A DNA stretch of 64,000 bases from G963677085 sp963677085 (GCA_963677085.2 CAXXFH010000004.1:5270001-5334000); one strand, 5' to 3'; counted from the stretch's first letter, positions 39,424-48,088 are shown. Translations and numbers: made by a program. The notes: generated by a model from the sequence alone, not told the origin.

Positions 39424-40782
39424 ATGAACGATAGCATTCACTACAAAAAGAAACGCAATGCCGGCGTTTCGCGGCGGCGTTTTGTTGCCGGCACGTTGGC
39501 CGCCGTTGCCGCCCCAGGGATTGTCCCCGCGTCGGCGCTGGGACTCAACAACCAATTGCCGCCCAGCGAGCGAATTACCATTGCCATGTTCGGTGTGGGC
39601 AATCGCGGCAGCAGTTCGCTTGGAGCAATGCGACCGTTGCCGGACCATCAGGTTGTGGCCATCGCCGATTGCCGGCGGCAACGCGCCGAACGGGCCCAGA
39701 AGCAGGTGGAGAGCTTCTATACGGAACGCCTCGGAAAAGAGTCGTACCAGGGCTGCGTGATTTACAATGATTTTCGCGAGGTACTTGCCCGGGACGATAT
39801 CGACGCCGTTTGGGGTTGTGCGCCGGACCATTGGCACGGCGTGCTCTATAGCCGGGTGATCGAGTCGGGAAAGGATCTTTATGGTGAGAAGCCTGTTACG
39901 CGTTGGATCGCCGAAGGAATCCGCGTGCGCGAGGCCGTGCGCCGCTACGGTTGCGTATTTCAGACCGGCACCCAGCAACGCAGCGATCCGAAGTTTCGCC
40001 AAGCCTGCGAGTTGGCACGCAATGGCTACCTGGGCGAGGTCCACACGATCGAAGTGGGGGCGCCCGGAGGTCGAGCCTATCCGGCGGCCGCGCCGTGTGA
40101 TCCACCCGAAGGATTCGACTATGACATGTGGACCGGTCCCGCACCGTATATCCCGTTCGACAACAAGCGGTGCGAATGGTTGGCGATGTACATGATTTCG
40201 CACTATTGCGCCGGTTTCATCACCAACTGGGGTGTCCATCATCTCGACATCGCCGGTTGGGGATGTCCCGAGGTGTTCGACGCGTCGTTCAGCATCGAAG
40301 GCACCGGCGTGCTGCCTACGGAAGGCATGACCGACACCTGGATCTCGTGGCAAACCGACCTCGAGTGGTCCAGCGGGTTGAAGATGCGCTACACGAACTC
40401 GGGCAATCCTTGCCAACAGGGCTGCAAGTTCCTCGGGTCAGAAGGTTGGGTTCATGTGAACCGCCGGGGTATTTCGGCGGAACCTGCGTCGTTGCTGTCC
40501 GTGAAACTGAAACCGTCGGACGTTCCTCTGCATGTTAGTCCCCCGCACGGCAATCCGTATACGGCCCATACAGCCGACTTTTTTCGTAGTATCCGCACGC
40601 GTCAAGATCCGGTCGCTCCGGTCGAGACGGGCCATGCCGCCAGCACATTGGGCAACGTTGCCGACATCGCCCTGCGACTGGGGCGGAAGCTCACCTGGAA
40701 CCCGACGAAAGACCAGTTCGTCGATGACGACGAGGCCAACACGATGTTATCCCGGGCAACTCGCAGCCCGTGGACGATCTAG
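39424..40782 (+). CDS. Secreted Gfo/Idh/MocA-family oxidoreductase with Tat signal
   Basis: A 452-residue protein. The Tat signal SRRRFVAGTLAAVAAPGIVP lies near 16-35, so it is exported folded, probably with its NAD(P) bound. The nucleotide-binding domain shows IAMFGVGNRGSSS and VVAIADC; the EKP motif reads YGEKPVTRW. The C-terminal half has the family sandwich (NWGVHHLDIAGWG). Such oxidoreductases act on sugars, inositols or aldoses; the substrate is not clear. It lies 32 bp after the ThuA-like gene and probably belongs to the same transcript. Confidence 0.85.
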   Translation: MNDSIHYKKKRNAGVSRRRFVAGTLAAVAAPGIVPASALGLNNQLPPSERITIAMFGVGNRGSSSLGAMRPLPDHQVVAIADCRRQRAERAQKQVESFYTERLGKESYQGCVIYNDFREVLARDDIDAVWGCAPDHWHGVLYSRVIESGKDLYGEKPVTRWIAEGIRVREAVRRYGCVFQTGTQQRSDPKFRQACELARNGYLGEVHTIEVGAPGGRAYPAAAPCDPPEGFDYDMWTGPAPYIPFDNKRCEWLAMYMISHYCAGFITNWGVHHLDIAGWGCPEVFDASFSIEGTGVLPTEGMTDTWISWQTDLEWSSGLKMRYTNSGNPCQQGCKFLGSEGWVHVNRRGISAEPASLLSVKLKPSDVPLHVSPPHGNPYTAHTADFFRSIRTRQDPVAPVETGHAASTLGNVADIALRLGRKLTWNPTKDQFVDDDEANTMLSRATRSPWTI

Positions 40783-40788
40783 GATTTT

Positions 40789-40830
40789 CTCCCCTCTCCC
40801 GTGTCGGGAGAGGGGCCGGGGGTGAGGGCG
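40789..40830. repeat. GC-rich CCCTCTCCC/GGGTGAGGG repeat
   Basis: CTCCCCTCTCCCGTGTCGGG followed by AGAGGGGCCGGGGGTGAGGG; it starts 7 bp after the stop of the oxidoreductase gene and so may act as a terminator hairpin (CCCCTCTCCC/GGGAGAGGGG stem). Confidence 0.7.
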
Positions 40831-41155
40831 GTCGTGAAGAGACCGCAAACCTGATGTTACTGCCGACCACGAAAAGATCGACGGTTCGAGAGCAATGGGC
40901 ATAAGCCGCGGATAAGTACAAATACACGCAGATGAAGAGAACAACTTGAGAACCTGAGATGTCTGATGTGCCTGACTGCCGAAAAAATCGATTTGGAAAC
41001 CCATTATGCCGGATAGCCTATTCGATGCCGGAATCCCTTCCTGTCTGCGTTCATTGGTGTCCATTTGCGGCTCCACCGTCAGAAGCGTTTTTAGTTTGAG
41101 CTAGTAATAATGTGAAACTGCTTCCATTCAGAACGGACGATCAATGGAGTGAACG

Positions 41156-41194
41156 CCCCTCACCCCCGGCCCCTCTCCCCAAGGGGGAGAGGGG
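41156..41194. repeat. GC-rich CCCCTCACCCCCGGCCCC repeat
   Basis: CCCCTCACCCCCGGCCCC, CTCTCCCC and GGGGGAGAGGGG, in the same orientation as the copies at 2487 and 3407. Its hairpin half CCCCTCTCCCC/GGGGGAGAGGGG is intact. Confidence 0.7.
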
Positions 41195-41239
41195 AGGAAA
41201 CGTTCGAATCCCCAGAACCCTTTCCTTTGGTTACCTACC

Positions 41240-43303
41240 ATGAACACATTCCTTCGACTTCCTGCCCTAGTGCTAAGTCTTCTGGCATTGTGCGTCGTAA
41301 TGCGAAGCGCCGATGCCGCAGACGCGATGTCGGCAGACGACGCTTGGGCGTCGCTTCCGCAGTACGAATACGGTCAAGACATGGCTCCGCTTCTGGCGAT
41401 CGATCGCGTGGTGATCGAAGCCATGGCCGATCCGAGCGTCCGAGCGGCGTGTGCTGCCCGGCTTGCAGGCCTGCTGGAAAAACCGCAAACGACGTTGGCC
41501 GCCAAGAAATACGTGTGTTTCCAACTCCGGCAAATCGGCACACCCGCCGAGGTGCCAATGCTTGCGCGGTTGCTGGTCGAGAAAAACACGTCGGAAATGG
41601 CCCGATACGCGCTTCAGGCGATTGCCGGGGAGGCATCGCTTGTGGCCTTGCGCGAGGGATTGAAGACGCTGCGGGGGAAGGAACTGGCTGGCGTGGTGCA
41701 GTCAGTCGCCGTGCGGGGTGATGAACAATCGGTACCAGCCTTGAAAAAACTGGCCGACGCCGATGATCCCGCGGTAGCTGCCGCTGCCGTTTCGGCGTTG
41801 GGAAACCTCGGTGGCGAGCAAGCCACGGCATTCCTGCTCTCCCGAATGGACATCACGAGCAAGCCCGCTGCTCGCGAGCTTGCCGTAGCCTTATTGCGGT
41901 GTGCGGTATCGCTGGAAAAAGCGGACAGCAAACAGCAGGCGGTCGCCATTTTCGAGCGGTTAAGCAAGCCTGGTGAAGCAGTTGGCGTCCGCCGTGCCGC
42001 CTTGGAAAGCCTGCTGCGGCAAAAGGGTGATGCCATGAATGCGACGGTTGTGGCATGGCTCACTCAGGGCGACGATGCGCAGCGCCGCCTGGCGGCCGGA
42101 CATATTCAGGACCTCTCCGACAAACAACTCGAAGAGCTGGTCACTGGCCGAAGCGATTTGGACGAGCAGACCAGATCGCTTGTGCTACAAACGCTTGCCG
42201 CCCGTCAGGGCAGCGACGTGTTGCCGCAGGTACTAGAGCTCGTCAACAGCAGCGACCGGCAAATCAAGCTGTCGGGAATCCGCCTTCTCGGAACCTTGGG
42301 CGACGCGACGACGATCCCGCTCCTGGTGAAAATGCTCGACGCGGAACAAGACATTGCGGAGGCCGCCGGCCAAGCCCTTTTGCAGTTGCCTGCCCGAGAA
42401 GAAGTCGGCAAGGCGCTGTTGGACGCCTTGCGGGATCGGCCGCAAACTCGCGATCGAGCGATCGACGTTCTGGTGCGGCTGAAGTATTACCCGGCCATCG
42501 ACCCGTTGATCGCCTTGGCTGCAAGCGATGACCCGGCGGTGTATGGTCCGGCGCTCGATGGCTTGCGTGGCATCGCTGATCCCGATTCGTCGGACATTCC
42601 ACGCTTGGTGCGGCTGTACCTGCGAACACCGCCAGGAAAACGACGCGATGAGGTCGAAAAAACGATCCTGATTGTGTGCGATAAGGCGTCCGCCGACATC
42701 GATCGAGCGGGGCTCGTATTGAAGGCTCTGGGTGACACCTCGGGCATCGACGCCGCCGACTACCTACCGTTGCTGGGACGTTTGGGTGGACCGGCAGTGA
42801 AGCAACGTGTCGAGGCTGCGTTGGCTGCCAGCGATCCGGCCATCCGGGAGGCCGCCCTTCGTGCGCTGTGTAACTGGCCCAATGCCGAAGTGGCCGACCA
42901 ACTGTTAAAGATTGCTACCAGCGACGACAATCGTACCCATCAGCGTTGGGCCTTGCGGGCGTACATCCGCGTGGTCAGCCTGCCATGCGACCGGGCACCG
43001 TCCGACACGTTAGCGATGCTTCAGAAGGCCATGCAATTGGCCGAGAACGTCGACGACCGCCGCCTGGTGATTCGGCGTGCCGCCGCGGTACGGACGATGG
43101 CCTCGGTCGATTGGATTGCACAATACCTGGATCAACAAGAGCTAGCTCAAGCTGCGTGCGCGGCGATTGTCGAATTGGCCCATCATCGTTTCTTGCGACA
43201 TCCCAACCTGAAACGCTTCGACCCGATTCTGCGGCGCGTCGCCGAGATCAGTACCGATGCAAACATCGCTGAACGTGCTAACCGTTATCGTCTGGGGTTG
43301 TAG
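41240..43303 (+). CDS. Secreted HEAT-repeat protein
   Basis: A 687-residue protein with signal peptide (MNTFLRLPALVLSLLALCVV, ending about ADA). The rest is made of HEAT/PBS-lyase-type helical repeats of about 30 residues: for example VPMLARLLVEKNTSEMARYA, VPALKKLADADDPAVAAAAV, ALGNLGGEQATAFL, GTLGDATTIPLLVKML. Such solenoids are binding scaffolds; in planctomycetes they often accompany Gfo/Idh/MocA and ThuA genes, where they may help position sugar-processing proteins in the periplasm. No catalytic domain is seen. Confidence 0.82.
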   Translation: MNTFLRLPALVLSLLALCVVMRSADAADAMSADDAWASLPQYEYGQDMAPLLAIDRVVIEAMADPSVRAACAARLAGLLEKPQTTLAAKKYVCFQLRQIGTPAEVPMLARLLVEKNTSEMARYALQAIAGEASLVALREGLKTLRGKELAGVVQSVAVRGDEQSVPALKKLADADDPAVAAAAVSALGNLGGEQATAFLLSRMDITSKPAARELAVALLRCAVSLEKADSKQQAVAIFERLSKPGEAVGVRRAALESLLRQKGDAMNATVVAWLTQGDDAQRRLAAGHIQDLSDKQLEELVTGRSDLDEQTRSLVLQTLAARQGSDVLPQVLELVNSSDRQIKLSGIRLLGTLGDATTIPLLVKMLDAEQDIAEAAGQALLQLPAREEVGKALLDALRDRPQTRDRAIDVLVRLKYYPAIDPLIALAASDDPAVYGPALDGLRGIADPDSSDIPRLVRLYLRTPPGKRRDEVEKTILIVCDKASADIDRAGLVLKALGDTSGIDAADYLPLLGRLGGPAVKQRVEAALAASDPAIREAALRALCNWPNAEVADQLLKIATSDDNRTHQRWALRAYIRVVSLPCDRAPSDTLAMLQKAMQLAENVDDRRLVIRRAAAVRTMASVDWIAQYLDQQELAQAACAAIVELAHHRFLRHPNLKRFDPILRRVAEISTDANIAERANRYRLGL

Positions 43304-43396
43304 TAGCTGACGCTTCACACACGGATGACACATTGTTTTCGACATGAGGATTGGACCAAACGCGCAGGAAGCAACTCAAGCAACTATTGATTCCGA

Positions 43397-43497
43397 GGTT
43401 AATTGTGGAACATTTCGTTACGTTTTGTCCCCGCGAACCGGGCTCCCGTTGGTCGCCCTCGTTCCGCAAGCAATGCAGGCCCCAATAGAAGAAGAGA
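43397..43497 (+). promoter_or_regulatory. Conserved ~100-nt leader, repeat copy 2
   Basis: GGTTAATTGTGGAACATTTC, CGTTACGTT, CCGGGCTCCCGTTGGTCGCC, CTCGTTCCGCAAGCAATGC and CCCAATAGAAGAAG follow in the same order as in 1227-1318. TTGTGGAAC can pair with GTTCCGCAA with one G-U pair. It ends at the ribosome-binding site of the isomerase gene at 43505. Confidence 0.5.
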
Positions 43498-43504
43498 GAA
43501 CGCC

Positions 43505-44407
43505 ATGTCCAAAGTAACTCGACGCAACTTCCTGGCCCGCAGCGCTGCCGGGGGAGCAGTAGCCGCTTTGACCGGGTTTAATGGTTTCCACGCCCACGCG
43601 GCCGAGCCGTTAATCAAGGCAACGCCCAACGCGACGAAAATCGGTTGGCGGGTGGGATTTTCTGCCTATTCGTTTCGGAACGGTACCCTGTTTGAATCGC
43701 TCGACAAAATCACGGCTACGGGTTTGCACCATACCGAACTGTTTGCCTGGCAGAAGCTCAGTCCAAAACACCCGGAGGCGCAGTCCGGTCCTGGGTTGTC
43801 GAAGACACTGCGAAGCGATCTCAAAAAGAAGGCGTCCGATTGCGGTGTCCGCCTGCTTGGCTGCTATGCCAGCGCGGGCAATGCCGACGCGGCCAAGGCC
43901 CTGTTCGAGTTCGCCGCCGAAATGGGCATCGAGTTTATCGTCGGCGAACCGTCGGAGGAAATGCTCGACGTGTTCGAGCCGCTGACCGAACAATACAAGG
44001 TCGATTTCGCCTTGCACAACCACCCGAAACCGTCGCAATACTGGAATCCGGATATCGGTTTGGCTGCCCTTGAAGGCCGCTCCGAGAGGATGGGCTTCTG
44101 TTGCGATACGGGACATTGGTGCCGATCGGGCCTTGAACCGGTCGAAATGCTCCGGAAGATCGGCCCGAGAGTGAAAACCTTCCACCTGAAGGACCTCGAC
44201 GATTTCGGCGTGCGAGGCGCGAAGGACGTGATTTGGGGCCAAGGCAAGGGACGGATTGCCGACATTTTGGCCGAAGTCAAAAAGCAGGGCATAGCGCATC
44301 CCTATTTCGGCATCGAATGGGAACGCAACCCCAATGAGCCGATCGAGACGCATGCCGAATCGGTTGCGTTCTTCGAGCAGGTAGCCGGGCAACTGGCTGG
44401 CAAATAG
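43505..44407 (+). CDS. Tat-exported sugar isomerase/epimerase (TIM barrel)
   Basis: A 300-residue protein from ATG 43505. The Tat signal VTRRNFLARSAAGGAVAALT lies at 4-23. The barrel shows VGFSAYSFRNGTLFESLDKI, LGCYASAG, FALHNHPKP (metal-binding His/Asn), FCCDTGHW and FHLKDLDDFG, as in the xylose-isomerase-like family. Unlike the isomerase at 36000 it is exported, so it would act on extracellular or periplasmic sugars. It is preceded by the shared leader. The upstream extension to 43403 is repeat sequence and not part of the protein. Confidence 0.84.
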   Translation: MSKVTRRNFLARSAAGGAVAALTGFNGFHAHAAEPLIKATPNATKIGWRVGFSAYSFRNGTLFESLDKITATGLHHTELFAWQKLSPKHPEAQSGPGLSKTLRSDLKKKASDCGVRLLGCYASAGNADAAKALFEFAAEMGIEFIVGEPSEEMLDVFEPLTEQYKVDFALHNHPKPSQYWNPDIGLAALEGRSERMGFCCDTGHWCRSGLEPVEMLRKIGPRVKTFHLKDLDDFGVRGAKDVIWGQGKGRIADILAEVKKQGIAHPYFGIEWERNPNEPIETHAESVAFFEQVAGQLAGK

Positions 44408-44455
44408 CCGTCGACGAGGCGGTGTGCCGGGTGGGAGGCAGTCCAGGATGGTTGA

Positions 44456-45415
44456 CTACTCGCCGAACCCGCCCAGTGGCAAGCCGTCGTTGCGAACGCC
44501 CATGCTGCGATAGGCGTTGATGTCGATCGTTTCGGCCACGAAATGGACCGAGCCGTCGGCCAAGGCGAAATGGCAGCCGCCCGGGTGGTGGCTGCCGAAC
44601 GTCGATGCCGCCACGTCGCCACTGAAATGGGCGGCCGGATTGTAGGCTTCCCAGTTGGCCGAGTTGATGGCGTTCATCGTGGCGCAAAGGCCCAACGGGA
44701 ACGCGTACGCTGCGTCCTCATGAATCCGCAACCCGCTGTCCCAACTGGCGTAGGCGCCCTCGGGTTCACCGTCGGGATGAGGGCAATACTTTGTTTCGCC
44801 AACGAGGAAGACGTTCGACGTGCCGTCGCGAACGTGCGCGATCTTCACCTCGGAATTGTTGTGGAAGATGCCGTTGTGGAAGAACGCTCGGTTACTGCCA
44901 CCCGTGGTGGCGTGGCACAACGGCGTGGCACCGCCGCCCTGACAAGCGAAATAGTTCGACACGCAGACATCAGAACTGGAATTTGGGTCGGAAGGGCAGT
45001 GGAACTGGGTGTTCGGGTGGAATTGCATCTTTCGGTTGGGCGTCGATATCCAATACAGGGCGGAAAACGGCTGGTCGAAGTCGTACTGATCGTATTGGGC
45101 GTTGCCTTCCAGATAGGGAAGAATCAATACGGTCCACGGTGCGCCGGTGTCGGTCGAGCGATTTCCATCAATTAAAAGGTAACAAGTCGTTCGAGGAGCC
45201 TTCGTGATGCCGCCGGGCGGGAAGACTCCGTGTGCCGTGTGGTAGTTGTGCAACGCCAGGCCGAGTTGCTTGAGCTTGTTCGAACACTGCATCCGCCGAG
45301 CGGCTTCCCGAGCGCTTTGCACCGCCGGCAACAGCAGTGCGATCAGGATACCGATGATGGCGATCACCACCAAGAGTTCCACAAGGGTGAAAGCACGCTT
45401 GCGATAAGCATTCAT
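44456..45415 (-). CDS. DUF1559 pseudopilin-like protein, module 4
   Basis: A 319-residue protein, MNAYRKRAFTLVELLVVIAI leader, and a body very close to the module 1 protein: CSNKLKQLGLALHNYHTAHG, PPGGITKAPRTTC, FHNGIFHNNSEVKIAHVRDGT, RNDGLPLGGFGE. The hairpin repeat lies about 100 bp upstream, with a GC-rich repeat (45428-45467) inserted between it and the gene. It converges with the isomerase gene at 43505 (48 bp apart). It is the last gene of module 4 and has no lipoprotein partner. Confidence 0.88.
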   Translation of the reverse strand: MNAYRKRAFTLVELLVVIAIIGILIALLLPAVQSAREAARRMQCSNKLKQLGLALHNYHTAHGVFPPGGITKAPRTTCYLLIDGNRSTDTGAPWTVLILPYLEGNAQYDQYDFDQPFSALYWISTPNRKMQFHPNTQFHCPSDPNSSSDVCVSNYFACQGGGATPLCHATTGGSNRAFFHNGIFHNNSEVKIAHVRDGTSNVFLVGETKYCPHPDGEPEGAYASWDSGLRIHEDAAYAFPLGLCATMNAINSANWEAYNPAAHFSGDVAASTFGSHHPGGCHFALADGSVHFVAETIDINAYRSMGVRNDGLPLGGFGE

Positions 45416-45427
45416 TTGAAAAACCTT

Positions 45428-45467
45428 CTCCCCTCTCCCTTCGGGGAGAGGGGCCGGGGGTGAGGGG
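45428..45467. repeat. GC-rich CCCTCTCCC/GGGTGAGGG repeat
   Basis: CTCCCCTCTCCCTTCGGGGA then GAGGGGCCGGGGGTGAGGGG. It starts 13 bp before the start codon of the module 4 pseudopilin gene (minus strand), so it must be transcribed as part of its leader and could hinder translation. Confidence 0.7.
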
Positions 45468-45515
45468 ACGTCGCGGCTTGTAGGGTCGCCAAGCCACTCG
45501 TTCCTTTCAACGTGC

Positions 45516-45723
45516 GTAGGTTATGCTTCAGCGTGGCGATGCAGTATGGAGCGTTTTTTACCGTGGCGCGTTAGGACCAAAGTCTGCGGCCCTGCCACGC
45601 TATGCCGTTTATTGCCAGGAATGAAACAATCTCTTCAAAACAAGCGACCAACGCGAGCGGTTTCTTGCCTAGGTGCGGTAGCACCAATTGGTTGCGGCCC
45701 TGCCGCGCTAAAGCATAGCCTAC
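45516..45723. repeat. MITE-like element with inverted hairpin-repeat ends
   Basis: The 22-bp end GTAGGTTATGCTTCAGCGTG-GC (45516-45537) matches the reverse complement of 45702-45723 at 19 of 22 bases. GCGGCCCTGCC occurs twice inside (near 45588 and 45694), suggesting two nested copies. The left end is the pseudopilin-associated hairpin repeat, about 100 bp before the start at 45415. Confidence 0.65.
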
Positions 45724-45739
45724 ATGGTTAATGCACCTC

Positions 45740-48088
45740 CTACTGTCCGTAAACGCGGATTTCGCAAATGCGAGCTTCATCTGTTTCTGTTGCACCGGCT
45801 TTAAGAAGAAGTCGTAGTTTTGACGCTCGAATCTCGTCGAATCGGTTGATGCGGCGGCGCTGGGTGTTACCTTCGGCCGTACACACCGTCTGCCAGTTAC
45901 GGCCGTCGCCGGCGACCAGGTCGTAGGCTTCGGCCGCCATCTCCGGCAGTTGGAAGTTGACGTGGACTTCGTCAAACGCGACCGGGCGACCGAAATCGAG
46001 TTCAATCCATCGGGTGCCGGATTGCTTTTTGCCGGGCGCCCAGGAGTTTGGTTCGCCATGAACGGCCCGATTCCAGCCGTTCACAACGTTGTCGGGTACC
46101 AGCGTAACCGTGACGCCGTCGGCCTTGGGCTTGCGCGGATCGGCGATCGTTGCGTAACTTGATGCCGTTACGGTGGCCTTCAGCGCCAAGTCGCTGGGGT
46201 CTTCATTCTTCACGCCCATCAGGTAACAACCGTCGCGAAGCAAAGTTTGCTGAAGCTCGCCAATGTGTTCGCGATAGATGCCACGTGGCGTGGTGGCATA
46301 GCGGTTTGCCATTCCCGCGGCCGTGCCGACGACCTGTCCCATCATGCACGTAATTCGTTGAACACGAACGCCGTTGAACGCAATGTGGGTTGCCGAAACG
46401 TTCCGGCCGGCCATCAGCAGGTTGTCGATGTTTTTCGAGTAGAGAATCCGATAGGGAACACTGACCTTGAAGTGGTAGAGCCGGAATGCCTGCGGACCGG
46501 TAGTCCAAAAGCCCTGGGGATGGTGTGGGTCGACATTGTATCCGGCGTAGGCCACGGTGTCGGGATGGATGGTTCGCTCCATGTAGTCCCGTTGGCTGAG
46601 AATGTAGTCGCCTTCGATGCGGCGCGACTCGCGTTTGCCAGCGATATGGCTGGTCCAGACAAACTCGCGATGGCGGTTCAACTCGCGAAACGTCGGGCAA
46701 TGGTTCTTCACGTGATCCCACAGCCCGAGCTTGATCCGTAACAGATCGTCGCGGATGCGTTCAGCGTCGGCGATCGTGTCTTGTGTGCCGCCGCTCTCCA
46801 GCCACCACGTGCCACAGCCGGGGCTGGGCGTGTCGGGATGTCGGCCGGTGCTCATTTTGCGTGTGTGCCAACCTTCCGGGGGCAGGTCGCCGCGCGAATG
46901 GACCGTTTTCTTTGGCGATGGGTCGAAGTCGTCGCACGATTTCCACTTCGGACACCACGGCGGGGCGGTGAATTCGACCGGTTCATCGCGCGGAACGATT
47001 CGCGACATGTTCAGCGAGGTGCTCAACGAGTAGTTGTCAGCCTTTTCGGGGGCGGCCGGTTCGCCGAACTCCGATTTTGCTTCGCGTCCCTGGCGGTAGG
47101 CTGCGCCGGCCCAATAGCCAACCCAACCGTCGCCCGTGCAGTCGATGAAGTATTTTCCGCGAAACTCGTAGCGCTGGCCAGTTTGCACGTCGATGGCTTC
47201 GACGGCCGCAATCGTTGCGTCGTCGGCTTTTACTGCGCCGGTCGCGCGGGTGTTGAGGAAAAGACCGACTCCCGGCTGGCTTCGAACTACGGTTTCGTAA
47301 CGCCGGGACGGGTCGCCGCGGACTCCTAACGGGTGAAGCTCTTCGATGATGCCCGTCTCCATGGGATCCAAGGGCTCGTGCGACGTATCGCCGCTGACGG
47401 CCACGCGGATTTCGGACGACGCATTGCCGCCCAATATGGGACGATCCTGGACGAAAGCCACGGAACAACCATGCCGCGCGGCGGCGATCGCTGCCGAACA
47501 GCCGGCCAAACCGCCACCGACGACAACCACATCGTAGGGGCCTTTGGGCTCGACCGTGGCACTTGTGCCGCCGTGGCGCTGTCGTTGTTTCGCGAGTTGG
47601 TCGAGTTGGTTGCTTGGTTGGGCTCCGGTTGTTAAGACCACCGCATCACAACGACCCCACCAACCGGTCAGGTCGTGCAATCGAACCTCGGCTTCGCCTG
47701 CGGGCAAGGCGAATGAGCCGCCGTCGATCCATTGCCACGCGTCGTTGGAAGCGACACCAAAGGTCGTTTTCGACGGCACACCGTTGACCACCACCTGGAA
47801 CTTGCCGGGCGAATGCTCAGGTCGCCAATCGCGGCAACGCACCCAGAGACGGTAGTCGGCCTTTCGCGGCACGGTTGCCGTGGTGACGGCGTCGTCGGCC
47901 GGCTTGCCCAGGGCGTTGGCCAACAGATAGGGCGAACCCATGATGTCGACGAATTGTTGGTCGTTGACCCAACCGCCCGGCTCCGCGAATTGCTCGGCTT
48001 CGATCCAGACAACAGCCTCTTTTGGCGTTTGGCCAAAGGTTGGTGTTACGATACCCAGTAGTAATGTAGCGAGAAAGGCGTGTTTCAT
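45740..48088 (-). CDS. Secreted FAD-dependent oxidoreductase with flanking carbohydrate-binding-like domains
   Basis: A 782-residue exported protein (signal MKHAFLATLLLGIVTPTFG). Residues about 25-150 form a CBM6-like sandwich (VVWIEAEQFAEPGGWVND, KADYRLWVRCRDW, AEVRLHDLTGW). The FAD domain starts with YDVVVVGGGLAGCSAAIAA and DRPILGGNASSEIRVAVSGD and includes IDCTGDGWVGYWAGAAYRQG, HIAGKRESRRIEGDYILSQ and KNIDNLLMAGRNVSATHIAF. The last ~150 residues are discoidin-like (RWIELDFGRPVAFDEVHVNF). It is the paralogue of the protein at 9581, which lacks the signal peptide and N-terminal domain. It lies inside module 4 between the PEP-CTERM genes and the pseudopilin. Confidence 0.86.
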   Translation of the reverse strand: MKHAFLATLLLGIVTPTFGQTPKEAVVWIEAEQFAEPGGWVNDQQFVDIMGSPYLLANALGKPADDAVTTATVPRKADYRLWVRCRDWRPEHSPGKFQVVVNGVPSKTTFGVASNDAWQWIDGGSFALPAGEAEVRLHDLTGWWGRCDAVVLTTGAQPSNQLDQLAKQRQRHGGTSATVEPKGPYDVVVVGGGLAGCSAAIAAARHGCSVAFVQDRPILGGNASSEIRVAVSGDTSHEPLDPMETGIIEELHPLGVRGDPSRRYETVVRSQPGVGLFLNTRATGAVKADDATIAAVEAIDVQTGQRYEFRGKYFIDCTGDGWVGYWAGAAYRQGREAKSEFGEPAAPEKADNYSLSTSLNMSRIVPRDEPVEFTAPPWCPKWKSCDDFDPSPKKTVHSRGDLPPEGWHTRKMSTGRHPDTPSPGCGTWWLESGGTQDTIADAERIRDDLLRIKLGLWDHVKNHCPTFRELNRHREFVWTSHIAGKRESRRIEGDYILSQRDYMERTIHPDTVAYAGYNVDPHHPQGFWTTGPQAFRLYHFKVSVPYRILYSKNIDNLLMAGRNVSATHIAFNGVRVQRITCMMGQVVGTAAGMANRYATTPRGIYREHIGELQQTLLRDGCYLMGVKNEDPSDLALKATVTASSYATIADPRKPKADGVTVTLVPDNVVNGWNRAVHGEPNSWAPGKKQSGTRWIELDFGRPVAFDEVHVNFQLPEMAAEAYDLVAGDGRNWQTVCTAEGNTQRRRINRFDEIRASKLRLLLKAGATETDEARICEIRVYGQ

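Larger units (their letters stand above)
40783..41239. other. Intergenic region with two GC-rich repeats
   Basis: This 457-bp gap carries GC-rich repeat copies at 40789-40830 and, in inverted orientation, 41156-41194, so the two frame about 325 bp. The middle contains remnants of unrelated sequence (for instance short minus frames reading MEPQMDTNERRQE) without a credible gene. The HEAT-repeat gene starts 45 bp after the second copy. Confidence 0.5.
45416..45739. other. Intergenic region made almost entirely of repeats
   Basis: The 324-bp gap between the module 4 pseudopilin and the FAD oxidoreductase contains the GC-rich repeat 45428-45467 and the MITE-like element 45516-45723. Nothing else is seen. 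Confidence 0.55.
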
